From Cryptomeria japonica (taxonomy: Eukaryota > Streptophyta > Pinopsida > Cupressales > Cupressaceae): 64,000 nucleotides of DNA. Below, in pieces: positions 44,564-56,655 of the stretch (the first letter of the stretch is position 1; every line of letters begins with the position of its first letter). The notes beneath the pieces were generated by a model that did not search any database, was not told the origin of the DNA, and was given only the letters and a program-made list of their open reading frames with translations. Position numbers and translations under genes: made by a program. The stretch covers positions 470,880,400-470,944,399 of the forward strand of contig NC_081406.1 of the NCBI RefSeq assembly GCF_030272615.1, given 5' to 3'.

Positions 44564-45559
44564 TTGAATACACAAAGCCTACCAAAAGGGCAACTAGTGG
44601 TCAACAAGGATCAACTAAGAGGTCAATTACAAACAACACAAGTTCAAGGGGATGTTGTTGTTAAAGGAGGGCAGCAGAAGGTTATTACAAATTCATTTAA
44701 TATTTTGGATCAATTGAAAAAGACGCATGTCAGTGTCTCAATGTGGGATTCCTTAGCTCTTCCAGGGCAAAAGGATTTGCTTAAAAATGCCTTGTCTAAC
44801 CTCTCTTTGTCACAAGAGCTTCCTAATGAGAAGCCCAAAGTTGTCTTATCCAATGCCCCTCAAGAAAAGAAGGATGGACAACAAACTCAAAAGGTTAAAC
44901 CCCCTCCTTTTTATCTAACTTTGATCACAGGTCAGCACCTAGTTCATAATTGTATGATTGATTTAGGTGCAAGTAGTTCTATCATGCCAAAGAAGATAGT
45001 TGACAGGTTGGGTTTGATATATGAGCCTCTTTAAAAAGGGGTAGTCCAGCTAGATGGGACAGCAGTAAACATAGTAGGTGTGATTAAAAATTTGGATCTC
45101 ATATTGCATGCATGCCCAAACTTCTCAATTACACAAGATGTCTACATCATAGATCTTCCACCTCACTTTTCTTTATGCTTGTCCAGAGATTTCATAGCCA
45201 TGTTGGTTGGGTATTTATCTTCTGATTGGTCACACATGTTTTTCAGAACAAGATATGGTACCAAAGTGACTATAAAATCAGAACTGTTAGCTAATGATCA
45301 TATAGAACCATACATCCCAAGTGTTGTTAATGCAAATTTGTCTATACAAGAACTTGATGAACAACCCAATATCCCAGATCCAAACACCCTAATAGAAGGG
45401 ATACCTAATGTAGTATTAGATGAATGGGCAGTAGAGAATGAAGAGGAAGATCCATTCAAGCATATGGAAGAATTAGAGCTAGGTGTCTACATGATCCATG
45501 AAGAAGGTGTCGTTGTCCCTAATCTTGAAAAGGGTGACAATCAGTTGTCCAATCAATAG
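44564..45559 (+). pseudogene. Gypsy H protease
   Basis: The first piece ends with FYLTLITGQHLVHNCMIDLGASSSIMPK, the aspartic protease active site with D-L-G-A in place of D-S-G-A. After a TAA near 45034 the frame continues with GVIKNLDLILHACPNFS and the linker LPPHFSLCLSRDF, then an acidic hinge to 45559 next to the extra RNase H. Confidence 0.82.
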
Positions 45560-46156
45560 GATGGACAACAGAACAATGAATTGTGGCAACTCTATTTTGA
45601 TGGCTCGAGGAGCAAGGTTGGTTTCGGAGGTTGTGTTATGTTAATCTCTCCTGAAGGTAAGAAATACTTTTCAGCCTTTAGATTTTCTTTTAGCTGTACT
45701 AATAATATAGCTGAATATGAGTCACTTGCACATGGATTAGAGTGGGCTAGAAAAAGAAATGTAAAGTGTTTGCAAGTATTTGGGGATAGTGAGCTAGTGG
45801 TAAATCAAGTAAGAGGTGTCAATGTGACTAAAAATGATGTCCTTAAAATGTATAAGCATAGGATATGGGACTTCATTGAAGAATTTGATGCTTTCAATCT
45901 GTTGTCCGTGCCTAGAAATCAGAATAAGGAAGCAAATAAGTTGGTTGCCTTGGGTGCTCAATTTGACATTCCAAATGAGGTAAGAAATATTGAAAAACAA
46001 CAATATGTCAAAGTGGTTGTTAGGCCTTCAATTCTAGATAACAGTGTCAATTGGAAAGTCTTTGATTCAGATGAACAAATTTTTAATTTTCTTATTGAAG
46101 AGGCTGAATTTGTAGCTGGTAATCAACATAAATTTCTAAAGCAATATGAAAATTAG
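45560..46156 (+). pseudogene. Gypsy H additional (archaeal-type) RNase H
   Basis: About 190 codons. RNase HI motifs are clear: YFDGSRSKVGFGG (first Asp), NNIAEYESLAHGL (Glu), VFGDSELVVNQV (second Asp), and QNKEANKLVALG, where the last acidic residue is Asn. The domain is upstream of RT and distinct from the Gypsy RNase H downstream of RT (47300-47733). Tat elements are known to have acquired such a second RNase H. The lost last acid and later stops suggest no activity. Confidence 0.85.
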
Positions 46157-47296
46157 ATTCTTCAATTGAAAAGTAATAAGTTGCCAAAGGGATTGGTAAC
46201 CCTTGAGCCGATCTTTAACATTGATGATTAGGTTAGAAAGGAAAAAGGTAGCATGTTGGTTAAAGAGGAGCACTACGGACCTATTGAGATCATCAGAGAT
46301 AAGTTATTAAAGCTTGGAAAGGTATGTACAACTGAAGAGAAACATGCATTTGTTTTGCTTTGGCAAGAATTCAATGACGTGTTTGCATGGTAGTATGAAG
46401 ATTTGAAGGGATTTAACCCCACATTAGCCCAACACACCAAAGAGTTGGAAGTTGATGACAAGTTTGTGAGACAAAAGGAAAGGCCCCTTAATCCAAAACT
46501 CGAGCATCTCATGAAGATAGAACTAAACAAGCTGATCCAAGGTAATATCATCTTTCATATAAAGCATACATCTTGGGTTTCAAATTTGTTTCCCGTAAGA
46601 AAGAAGAATGGTGAGCTTAGACTTTGTGTAGACTTTAGAGATATTAACAGAGCTTCTCTAAATGATCATTACCCGCTTCCCTCAATGGAGTAGATCTTAC
46701 AAGTAGTTTCAAGTTCAGATAGATTTTCACTACTTGATGGTTATTCTGGTTATAATCAGATTCTGGTAAAAGAGGATGACCAATTTAAAACTGCCTTTAC
46801 TACAAAATGGGAAACGATGGCATATAGGAAAATGTCTTTTGGTTTGTCTAATGTAGGAGCAACCTTTCAGAGGGCAATGGATATGGATTTCCAAGGTCTT
46901 ATAAATAAATTTATTTTGGTTTATCTTGATGACGTAACCATTTTTTCAAAGCATGCAGAGGAGCACTTTTCTCACTTAAGGCAGATTTTTGAAAGGTGTA
47001 GAGAATATGGAGTATCTTTAAATCCCAAAAAGTGCATTTTTGTTGTACACGAGGGTAAGTTGTTTGGCTATATTGTCTCCAAACATGGAATAATCATAGA
47101 TCTAGAGAGGGTAAGTGCTATTTTATCTTGTCCTTTACCTGCACATAAGAAAGGCCTTCAAAGCTTTATAGGCAGAATCAATTTTGTAAGGAGATTCATC
47201 CCCAATATAGCATTTCTTATGAAGCCATTGACTAGCATGCTTAAGAAAAATGTTACTTTCAGCTGGTCCAAAGAGGCTAAGAATAATTTTGAATAA
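46157..47296 (+). pseudogene. Gypsy H reverse transcriptase
   Basis: It begins with the Tat-style lead-in (EFNDVFAW, HTKELEVDDKFVRQKERPLNP), then NGELRLCVDFRDINRAS and HYPLPSME, a TAG at 46691, then SLLDGYSGYNQILV, MSFGLSNVGATFQRAMD and the catalytic VYLDDVTIFSK, and the thumb region to 47296. Three or four stops, otherwise well preserved. Confidence 0.9.
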
Positions 47297-47733
47297 ATTA
47301 AGATTGCCATAGCGTCAGCCCCTACTTTGATTAATCCAGACTTTGCAAAGGATTTTATATTATATGCTTTTGGTACTTTTGATACTATTTCAGCTATGTT
47401 GATTCAACAGAATGATGAGGGATTGGAGCAGCCAATTGCACTCTTTAGACAAGGCCTGGAAGGTTACGAACAAAATTATTCTTTTATTGAGAAACATGCA
47501 TTACAAGTCATTAGAAGTCTAAATAAATTTACACACATGCTTTCAACTAACAAAATTCACCTAATGGCTGCTTATCCTATCATACAAGATTTTTTGTTAA
47601 ATAGAGATCTTAATGACAAAAGAACTGGTTGGATCACAAAAGTGATGGAGTATGATGTCAATATAAAGGTAACGAAGCTGATTAGAGGTAAGGGATTATG
47701 CGAACAGCTTGCTAGTCACAATGAAAACACCTA
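47297..47733 (+). pseudogene. Gypsy H RNase H (Gypsy type)
   Basis: Blocks YAFGTFDTISAMLIQQND, PIALFRQGLEGYEQNYSFIEKHAL (Glu) and KVMEYDVNIKVTKLIRGKG correspond to the usual Gypsy RNase H following RT. The first Asp of the family is not evident. Confidence 0.8.
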
Positions 47734-47879
47734 ACAAGAGAATGAAGAAGCTATCCTAGTTCATGAAGATAATGAACCAATTGCTGTAGAAACACGTCCT
47801 ACAAGTTGGGTGCATGAAATGATGCATTTTCTTCAGACTGGTGAGTGTCCTAAAGGCCTGAACAATGCTAAATGAAGAT

Positions 47880-49024
47880 ACTATAGACTTCAAGCTATAC
47901 CTTATATCATTTTGGATGGAATTTTGTTTAGAAAAGATTTTTATGGTGTATTCTTAAGATGCGTAGATTCAGATCAAACTGACAGAATATTAGAGGAATT
48001 CTATAATGGACCAGCTGGTGGTCACTTTGCACCACAGACTACAACATTAAAGATCATGAGGGAAGGATATTTTTGGCCTGATTTGCATAAAGATGCATAT
48101 TCTTGGGTAAGGAAATGTAAGAATTGTGCAGTATTTGCAAACAAACAGAAGATGGAAGCTTTACCCCTGCAACCTATTCAAATTGAACAACCATTCATGA
48201 AGCGGGGTCTTGATTTTATCGTATTCATCAATCCACCTTCAAGTTCTAGGCATAAATGGATCTTGATAGCCACTAATTACTTTACCAAGTGGAATGAAGT
48301 TGTACCCTTGAAGGAGGCAAATGAAAGTGCAGTCCTAAACTTTTATCAGGACTTAGTAGCAAGGTTTAGTATTCCTGATTCTATTATTTCAGACAATGCA
48401 TTAGCTTTTGTAGGATTTAAGATTACTGATTGGGCTGTCCAGAACAACATATTTTTGAGTACTTTGTCCAATTATTACCCTCAACGTAATGGACAAGATG
48501 AGTCTACTAATAAGAACTTGATTAGGATAATCAAGAGGACAATAGAAGATAATCAGAGAACTTGGCACAATCAGTTGAAATATGCATTATGGGCTGATAG
48601 AATCACCCCTAAAAGAGCTACATGTATATCTCCCTATGTCCTCGTTTATGGTAAAGAGGCAAGACTCCCAATTTTAGTTGAAATGCCTACACTAACTCTA
48701 ATTAGAGAGATAGAAATATTGCAAGAAGAACCCATGCAGGTTAGGTTGGCAGAACTAATGGAGTTGGAGGAGGTAAGAAAGAAAAATTTTATGACTATTG
48801 AAAATCATCAAGCTTAGATGAAGAGGACTTTCTACAGGAAGGCAGCTCTAAGAGTTTTCAATGAGGGAGATTTGGTTTTAAAATGGGATGAATTAAAAAG
48901 TAATCTTGGAAAGCATACTAAATTTGATGCTATATGGGATGGCCCATACATCATTATTGGGAAAAAGAAGCATAATGCCTTGCAGCTTTCAAAGTTGAAT
49001 GGTGAAACCCTTCCAATCCTATAG
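47880..49024 (+). pseudogene. Gypsy H integrase
   Basis: The piece 47912-48817 is open for 301 codons. The zinc region has GGHFAPQTTTLKIMREGYFWP and CKNCAVFANKQ, but the first His position reads Tyr (EEFYNGP). The catalytic triad is present: Asp in GLDFIVFINPP, Asp in IISDNALAF, Glu in NGQDESTNKNL. After a TAG, 48818-49024 is the C-terminal segment (GDLVLKWDELKSNLGKHTKFDAIWDGPY). Confidence 0.88.
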
Positions 49025-49198
49025 GATGGAACCATTGTTCAAGCCCTATCCACTCAAGGGACTTGAGTTCTTCCTACCCCCAGAGTATGGTGCGGGGGCA
49101 CTTAGCAATTTTTTGTTGATTTTGTTTCCAGGATGTTGGAATCATGTTTTTAGTTTTGTAATAAGGCCAAGATTCCATTGAGTGTGTTCTCAAATGAT

Positions 49199-49446
49199 TG
49201 TAAGGGCCCTAAGAGACTTTTTTTGGCCTATGTTGGCATGTGAGCTCTTAAGGGTGCCAAGTAGAGCACTTAATAGGATAAGTTATTTTTGGGTTAATGT
49301 AGGTTGGTTAATATTGTTTTGAGTTTGTTAAGGTCATATGAGTCACTTGGAGGTGACCAAGTTTGAGTTTGAGAAAATTTGCTCACCTATGCAACAAACT
49401 GCAAAAGTTGCAAAATTTGCTCATAGCAACTTTGTAACATTTTCAA
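49199..49446. repeat. Repeat X, left copy
   Basis: About 250 bp beginning TGTAAGGGCCCTAAGAG, roughly 90% identical to 58536-58786. It ends at CATTTTCA, where Copia D begins. Its TG start and place after Gypsy H's G-rich tract suggest the start of a Gypsy LTR, though it does not resemble H's 5' LTR-like region. Confidence 0.75.
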
Positions 49447-49455
49447 TGTTGGTAT

Positions 49456-50804
49456 TGCATGAAGTTTGGAAGTGTTGCCATTGATGTCAATAGCAACCGG
49501 TAATGAAGCAGTAAAGCAACCAGTAATAAAGAAGTGAAGATAAACCGATAACCCTAACCAGTTGAGATGCAGAATCCTAACTAATGGAGCTTGGAGATTG
49601 GTTGTGATGATCTATGACCGAATGATGATCGGTGATGAAGATGCCATGAAAGCATGTTGTACGTGATGAGTTTTGAAAATGTATTGGCATGTATAGATAA
49701 CCATTATCTTGGGAATGATCAAATGCATAGTATGAAGTGACAAATGCATGATGTGTTACAAGATTCAAAGTGCGATGATCCAGGAATAGTTGTAAATACC
49801 TAGAAGAATGTAAAGTTGATTGCATGAAATCTAACGATCAAGATTGAACCGATGTGTTTGTAATCTCTATGAGAATTTTAGGGTTTGTGTTGTGTTACTG
49901 ACCTAATGTATTTGTTCATAAGTTCGATGGATTGATTGAATGAGTGGTTAGAAAATTTGATTAAGTGTGAAAGTGATTGTTGCCGAACTAGGAGGTGTGT
50001 CTACAGAATGATGTGAAGGAAGATATGAGTAGTAAAGGATCTGATTGAGAAAGGAAGTGCTATTTCCAAATCGATCAAAGAATCTGTTGTTCTCTAACCA
50101 TTACAAAAGTTTTAAATCCCCTCACAGGGTAAGCTCTAATAGGCTTGTTGTTGAAATCCTATAACTAGGTGATTCATTAGCTTGGATTTGAAATCCTCCA
50201 CTGATGTTACCTTTAACAGGGTATTACCTTTAACGGGGTATTTGTAGTCAATCCCTTAATCAGGTGGTCCTTAACCAGATTTGTTCCTAACAGAACATTC
50301 TTGTATAAGCTTCTAACCAAGCTTGGCTCCTAATAGGGTGAACTTCAGAAGAGTCCAAAATACTTGTGGGTATTCATCCACACCATGGTTTTTCCCATTT
50401 GGGTTTCCATGTTAAAAATCAATGTGTCAAGTGGTGAATGATTTTGTGGATGTGTTTTTGGTATGGTTGATATGAATGATTGGTAAATTTGCATAGACAT
50501 ATTTAAATGATTGGAAATGATCTAAAATATGTTATTATCGGTATTAGTGAAGTGGTTTAAGGTTTTGGTCAAAGGATATTTAAGTTTTAGATCTATTACA
50601 TTATATCACTGAAGTATTAGGTCAATCGGTAAGATTTAATAGTGCAGTTGTAGATTTGTTAAAGTGTATAAACCGGTATACTTTGTGAGTTGATTCTTAG
50701 ATGAAAATAAATTTGGTGAAAATTTAGTTTATTTTCTAACTACAAATTCACCCCCCCCCCCTCTCAGTGGTTGACTGGATCTTTATAGTTTCATCATATT
50801 ATCA
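49456..50804 (+). repeat. 5' LTR of Copia D
   Basis: About 1.35 kb, ending CATATTATCA. It contains the AAATCC..TAAC..GGT module (50105-50345) and a C run of 10 or more before CTCTCAGTGG. From 49789 on it matches 57541-58535. Confidence 0.88.
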
Positions 50805-50806
50805 AT

Positions 50807-50818
50807 TGGTATCAGAGT
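50807..50818 (+). other. Primer binding site of Copia D (one base changed)
   Basis: TGGTATCAGAGT; the last base differs from the initiator-Met site of the other elements (C to T). Confidence 0.85.
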
Positions 50819-50874
50819 AATCCAGGTCCTCTTGAGTATAAGGCTAATAGCTTGAAGAAAAGATCCAGGAGAAA

Positions 50875-51924
50875 ATGATGAAGAGAGAGGGTCCAAAGTT
50901 CAATAGAGATAATTATAGAATATGGAGTGATAGGATGAAGATTTACATCAAGATCTTAGGAAGTCAGTATTGGGATCATGTTGTCTCTAAGTATAACTTG
51001 CCTAGTGGAATTCTGATAGATGATCAGAAGAAGGAGCAATAGGAGAACAACCAAGCATTGGAGGCCATCATCAATACCTTGTCAGATTCAAAATATGTTG
51101 ATGTTCATGGATTAGAGACTGTATATGAAGTTTGGAAGAAACTAGAAGAAATCTATGGCAGTGATGAGCATGTAAAGATAGCCAAGGAAGAGAGTCTCAG
51201 AGGAAAATTTGATGATATGAGAATGGCTGAAGGTGAAAACATTCAACAATATGGTTAGAGAATCAAGGTAATAGTTGGAGAAATCAAAAGTGTTGGAGGT
51301 ACAGTGGAGGATGCCACTGTGGTTAGCAAGGTATTGAGAACCCTTCTACCAGTCTACGCTATCAGAGTTGCAGCCATTCAAGAACTCAAATCTATTGACA
51401 ATACAAAGGTAACTCTTGACTCTATCATTGGTAAATTGACTGCATTCAAATTAAATGGTTTTGATGAAAGTGTTCAGAGGTCAGAATCTGCATTTAAAGC
51501 CTCAGTCTCAACCCCACCAGTAAGGAAAAGCAGAGAAGTAAGTTACAATCATGAATCTAGATCCAACAGAGAGGTAGATGATGATGATATCCTGATGGAA
51601 CTCAAAGCATTGTTGGCCAAGCGGTTACCCTAAGGTACCAGTAAGTATAGAGGTAAATTACCACTGAAATATTTTGCATGTAACCGGATTGGACATATTG
51701 CTGCTAACTGTCCTAATGAAGATAAAAAGCAAAAGCAAGAGAAATATAGGAAGTTTAAAGGAAAAGGAAAAAGAAAATGTTTCATTGAGGTAGATGAAGG
51801 TATTAGAGATGAAGAATCTGAGGAAGATACAAATGAGGACATTGTCTTTGTTGCTATCAAAGAAGAAATATCATATCAGAAGGCATTGGTATCTCACTTG
51901 GACAATCCAGAGGACTGGATTATA
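50875..51924 (+). pseudogene. Copia D gag
   Basis: The ATG at 50875 starts the same gag as Copia C. One frame reads through to the solo LTR at 51925 with stops at about 51040, 51256 and 51631; at the first two, Copia C has Gln codons. The zinc knuckle reads YFACNRIGHIAANC, with the first Cys changed to Tyr. Confidence 0.87.
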
Positions 51925-53392
51925 TGTTGGCAATATTACAAGGATATTGAGAAGGTTGTTGATGATTATGGACATAACTGGTTAAAGATGTTTTACTATC
52001 TTGATATTATTATTTTGTTATTGATGTCAAGAAATTGATTTTCTAATTCAGTATGATGTTGCCATATCTTAAGAAATATGATATGAAGATTATAAAGAAG
52101 TCGGTAAAGACACAGGAAAGAATATGATGAATAAGGGGATAAGTTATTCAATGGGCAACTCTATCGAGTCAGACAATGATGAGATCTTGATGTTTTAGAT
52201 TGTTTTAACATCATACATATGTTGTTAAATGTAAAGGTTAATACTATACTATGTTATCAAGCAAGGAACCTAGTCGGTAAACCCTAAGGTTATCGTAGTC
52301 GGTTAATGAAGACAGAATGTCTACCAAGTGAAGTTTAGTATTCACTGAGTTGTAACCGAGCTATAACAGAATGCATTTAATGTTTACATGTGATATTTAA
52401 TGAAAGATGTTGATGAGCTGGAGTGAATCAATGATTGGCAAGCCGTAAAAGAAGTTTGTTAAACGAATCTAAGGCAATGGAAAGTCGGCAAGAAGATCTA
52501 TAGCTTAGATTGAACCACATTACCCTAACAAAAGTTCCAAGGTGATTGTGCAAGTTCCAAGGCGGGGTAAAACATTTTCAGATTGAAAGATACAATGAAC
52601 TTGGACAAGATTGAAGATCTGATGGCTATGATTGATCATGGGAAATGTGATCAAGGAGATTAAGCCGTTAGAAGATTGTTTATAAATAAGGAACTATTGA
52701 CAAACAATGTATGCAAGCAAGTGTATGCACAGGGATGCTACATAGTGATTACGAAGCACAAAAGCTTGAAGACCTGTTAGAATAATAGAGTATTGATGCC
52801 CAATAGATAGACAAGATTAGTTATATGTCTAGATTGTATTGAACAAATAAGAATCTGCTTTAGCATTTTAGATGTGAAGTTGTAGATAGATTGTATTACT
52901 GTTATTTTGTGAAAGTGACAGGAAATCTCTTAACCGAGTGGACTTAACAGTCTTATATGTAAATCCTCTAACAAGGTGACATTCTGATTGAGTGTTTGAA
53001 ATCCTTTGATAAGGTCACTTCTAACAAAGTGAAGATCCTCACAGATCTGAGGGAAATCCCTTAACCGGGTCACATCTAGCAATGTGTTTGTAATCTTTAA
53101 CAGGATTTGCTTTTAACCGAGCATACTCTAGAAGAGTATATTTCTTAGTGGGTCCGAAATCCCACAGTGGTTTTTCCCTATTTGGGTTTCCACCTTAAAT
53201 ATGGTGTTATGAGGTTTATATTGTTCATATGCTTTTGAGTTTGCATGTTTGACAGTTTTTTATTATATGACTGATATATACTGAGGTTGAATCTGATGTT
53301 TTTATGGATGATTAAGTTTGTATGATTCACCCCCCCCCCTCTCATCTTATTGGCTATTGGATCTGTACTTATATTAAGTATCAGAACTATCA
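51925..53392 (+). mobile_element. Solo LTR nested in Copia D protease codons
   Basis: 1468 bp, beginning TGTTGGCAATATT and ending GAACTATCA, with a perfect 5-bp target duplication ttata (51920-51924 and 53393-53397). It has no internal region or second LTR. Joining the flanks restores the Copia D reading frame through the protease active site. It contains the same AAATCC..TAAC..GGT module (52923-53130) and a C-rich stretch before its 3' end, so it belongs to a related Copia family. Solo LTRs form by recombination between the two LTRs of one element. Confidence 0.92.
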
Positions 53393-54608
53393 TTATAGAC
53401 ATTGGTTGTTCACACCACATGACTGGTGACCGGAGCAAGTTCCTAACACTGGATGAATTTGATGGAGGTGTTGTCAGATTTGGGAATAACTCTCCCTGCA
53501 TGGTGAAAGGCAAAGGATCCATTTCCCTAAATGGTAAGAGCAGTGCAGATGATGTCTACTGGGTTGAAGGTCTGAAACACAATATTTTGAGTGTTGCTCA
53601 ACTCAATGACAAAGGTTACCCATTAAAATTCAAGAATGGATTTTGTAAGATCTTTGGAAGCAAAGGTGAATTGATTACAACAGGAAAACAAACCAGAGGT
53701 AACTTATTTCACTTAAACTCTAAAATCAACAATTGTTTGATTACAAAAGTAGAAGATAGTTGGATTTGGCATCGAAGGGTTTTCCATGTGAATTTTGATA
53801 ACATTGTAAGAGTCAGCAAGTCAAAATCAGTAAGAGGATTGCCACAGTTAGACAAACCGGTGAATGTTGTGTGCAAGGAATGTCAGTTAGGGAAAATGAC
53901 AACCTCAACCTTCAAAAGAAAATCTTTCTCAGTTGAAAATTTGCTAGGTTTGGTTCATACTGACCTATGAGGACCAATGGGGACTGGGAGTATTCAAGGA
54001 GATCAGTACTTCATGATATTTGTTGATGACTGCTCAAGAATGATGTGGGTCACATTCTTGAAAGACAAGACAAAAGCATTCATCAAATTTAAAACATTCA
54101 GAGACTTGGTTGAGAATGAAGTGGAAGGAAGCTAAAATGTTTAAGGACTGATCAAGGTGGTGAATTTACTTCATAGGAATTCACTAGATACTATGAAAAC
54201 AATGGGATCAAGAGGAAGCTATTTGCACCAAGGACACCATAGTAGAATGGTATTGCAAAAAGGAACAACCGATCAGTGATTGAAGTTGCTAGGACTATGT
54301 TAATTCAAGGAGGTGTAGCTAAGACATTTTGGAGAGAAGCTATTAGCATAGTTGTTTATACAATGAACCAGATACTGGTTAAAAGAGGCAAGGACAAAAG
54401 ACCCTATGAATACTGGTATGGTAGATCACCAAATGTCAATTACTTCAAAAAATTTGGTAGTAGATGTTTTATTAAAAGAAGTGATTATATGGGAAAGTTT
54501 TATGCCAAAAGTGATGAAGGCATATTTCTTGTTTACTCCACCAAGAGAAAAGCTTATAAGTGCTACAGCAATCAGACTAAGAAGATCATTGAAAGTGTCA
54601 ATGTCTGA
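53393..54608 (+). pseudogene. Copia D protease end and integrase
   Basis: The protease active site reads D-I-G-C (usual D-S-G-C). The pre-integrase region follows (LKHNILSVAQLNDKGYPL, WIWHRRVFHVNFDNI), then VHTDL with a TGA at 53968. The catalytic core 53970-54270 is shifted and holds several stops. The open piece 54276-54608 is the C-terminal part (GGVAKTFWREAIS, RPYEYWYGRSPNVNYFKKFG). Confidence 0.85.
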
Positions 54609-54612
54609 GTAG

Positions 54613-55600
54613 ATGAATTTCTTGAAAAAATCTGAAGAAACTAGCAAGAAGAAGGAAGAAGAAGAACCAAACACACTATTTTTGGAACCAAAACCAGTAA
54701 AGCCAAAAGTTGGAGAACTGAACATAGAATCCCCAGTTCAACCGAAACAGGAAGGTCCAACAAAAGATAAAGAAAGTGAAGAAGAAAAAGAACTTGAAAA
54801 TCAAGATCATGTTATTCCAAGGTATGTCAGACTCAATCACAACCCCGATCAGATTATTGGAGACAAGAATGCAGGTGTGTTAACTAGAAGAAGGCTTAGA
54901 GAAAACTCTTGTATGATCTCTACCATTGAGCCTAGAACAACAAAAGAAGACTTTGCAGATGAAGATTGGATCAAGGCAATGGAAGAAGAACTTGATCAGA
55001 TAGAGAATAATAATACATGGTCATTGGTACCCAAGCTGGAAAACAAGAATGGAATAGGCACAAAGTGGGTATTTAGAAACAAATTGAATGAAGATGGAGC
55101 AGTGGTGAGGAATAAAGCCATACTGGTATGCAAAGGATATGTACAAGAGGATGGTGAAGATTATGGTGAGACATTTGCACCAGTAGAAAAATTGGAAGGA
55201 GTAAGGACTCTACTTGCATTTGCAACATACAGAGGATTTAAGGTATATCAGATGTATATTAAATTAGCATTCTTAAATGGAATATTGGAAGAAGAAGTCT
55301 ACATAGAACAACCAGATGGTTATGCATTAACTGAAGAAAAGGATATGGTGTGCAAGCTACATAAGCCACTATATGGATTGAAGCAAGCACCAAGAGCATG
55401 GTATGAAATATTGCACTCTCACTTAGTAAAGATAGGTTTTCAAAGAAATAGTTAAGATAGTAACATATATCTCAAGACATAAGGAGATAAAATACTGGTA
55501 AGTGAAGTATTTGTTGATGATATCATTTTTGGAGGTAATGATGATATGTGTCATGATTTTTCTAATGAAATAAAGAATGAATTTGAGATGTCACTGGTAG
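54613..55600 (+). pseudogene. Copia D reverse transcriptase
   Basis: An open piece of 280 codons has a Lys/Glu-rich linker, IMISTIEPRTTKEDF-like lead-in, EEELDQIENNNTWSLVPK, GTKWVFRNKLNEDG, KLAFLNGILEEEVYIEQPDGY and LYGLKQAPRAWYEILH. After two stops (about 55453 and 55481) the catalytic EVFVDDIIFGGNDDM follows at 55505-55550. Best preserved Copia RT in the window. Confidence 0.9.
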
Positions 55601-55639
55601 GTGAGATAAAAAAAATTCATAAGTTTGCAAATCCAATAG

Positions 55640-56464
55640 ATGAAAGAAGGAATTTTTATCACACAATCCAAGGATGCAAAGGAAGTGTTGAAAACTTTTG
55701 GAATGGGAGATTATAAACCAGTTGGAACACCAATGGTTACAGGTTGTAAATTGTCAAAGGAAGATGATTTTGCACTAGTTGATGAAAATGAATATAAATC
55801 CATGATAGGTAAGCTACATTATGTTGTCCATGGCAAACCGGACATTGCTCATGTAGTAGGATTGGTTGCTAGATTTCAAAAAAATCAGAAGGAGTCACAC
55901 ATGATTGCAACCAAGAGAATTTTCAGATACTTGAAAGGCACAATAGATTATGGATTATGGTATCCATATGCAAGAGACTTTGAGTTAAAAGTCTATATCG
56001 ATGCAGAGTGGGCAGGAAATGTTGATGACAGAAAAAGTACAACCATAAGAGCATTTTTTCTTGGAGGCATATTAGTGTCATGGAGTAGCAAGAAACAGAG
56101 TTGTATCTCTCAATCAACAATTGAACCTAAGTATGTTGCAGCTTACATGAATTGTACACAAGCAATTTGGATGAAACATATATTAGAAGGTTTCAAGTTG
56201 AAGATATCAGAACCGGTAAGAATTTTATATGATAACACTAGTGCTATAAATATTTCTAAGAACCCGGTGTTGCATGCTAGGACAAAGCATATAGAGCTGA
56301 AGTATCATTTCCTGAGGGAGAAAGTTCAAAGAAAAGATGTATCACTGGAGCATGTTTCCACTAAAGAACAACTAGGAGATATTTTTACTAAGCCTCTACC
56401 TAAGGATACATTTGAATATCTTAGAGGTAAGTTAGGGGTTGTACCCCTACATGAAGTCAATTAA
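55640..56464 (+). pseudogene. Copia D RNase H and C-terminus
   Basis: 274 codons open. It has ARFQKNQKESHMIATKRIFR, YIDAEWAGNVDDRKST (Asp), VSWSSKKQSCISQSTIEPKYVAA, where the catalytic Glu of the usual EAEY is Lys, LYDNTSAINISKNP (Asp), and the tail GDIFTKPLPKDTFEYLRGKLGV. The Glu-to-Lys change would remove activity. Confidence 0.88.
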
Positions 56465-56655
56465 GCAGATATGGAAGACATCAATCCTGGAGCCTATTGA
56501 AAATCTTGGAGAAGGATTGGTGAAGAATGGAGCTAGTCCATAGGGGGAGCAACTAATTGCATATCGGTGATGCCTGGATAAGAAACAGAATGGTTTACCT
56601 TCACTTTGGTATTGTTGTCAAAGGGAGAGAAGAGTATATCATGACAATCAATTGG
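56465..56655 (+). other. Copia D 3' untranslated region with polypurine tracts
   Basis: Tract-like motifs are tagggggagc (56541-56550) and caaagggagagaag (about 56618). The LTR start expected here is missing. The foldback begins at 56656. Confidence 0.65.

Larger units (their letters stand above)
40436..49198 (+). mobile_element. Gypsy H: Tat-lineage element with extra RNase H, plus strand
   Basis: Order: U3/LTR-like DNA, primer site at 42809, gag, PR, archaeal-type RNase H, RT, RNase H, INT, then a G-rich tract (gtgcgggggca, 49089-49099). The additional RNase H is diagnostic of the plant Tat lineage. Many stops and a few frameshifts make it inactive. No repeat of the 40.4-42.8 kb sequence is present after INT, so the 3' LTR is lost or replaced. 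Borders are approximate. Confidence 0.8.
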
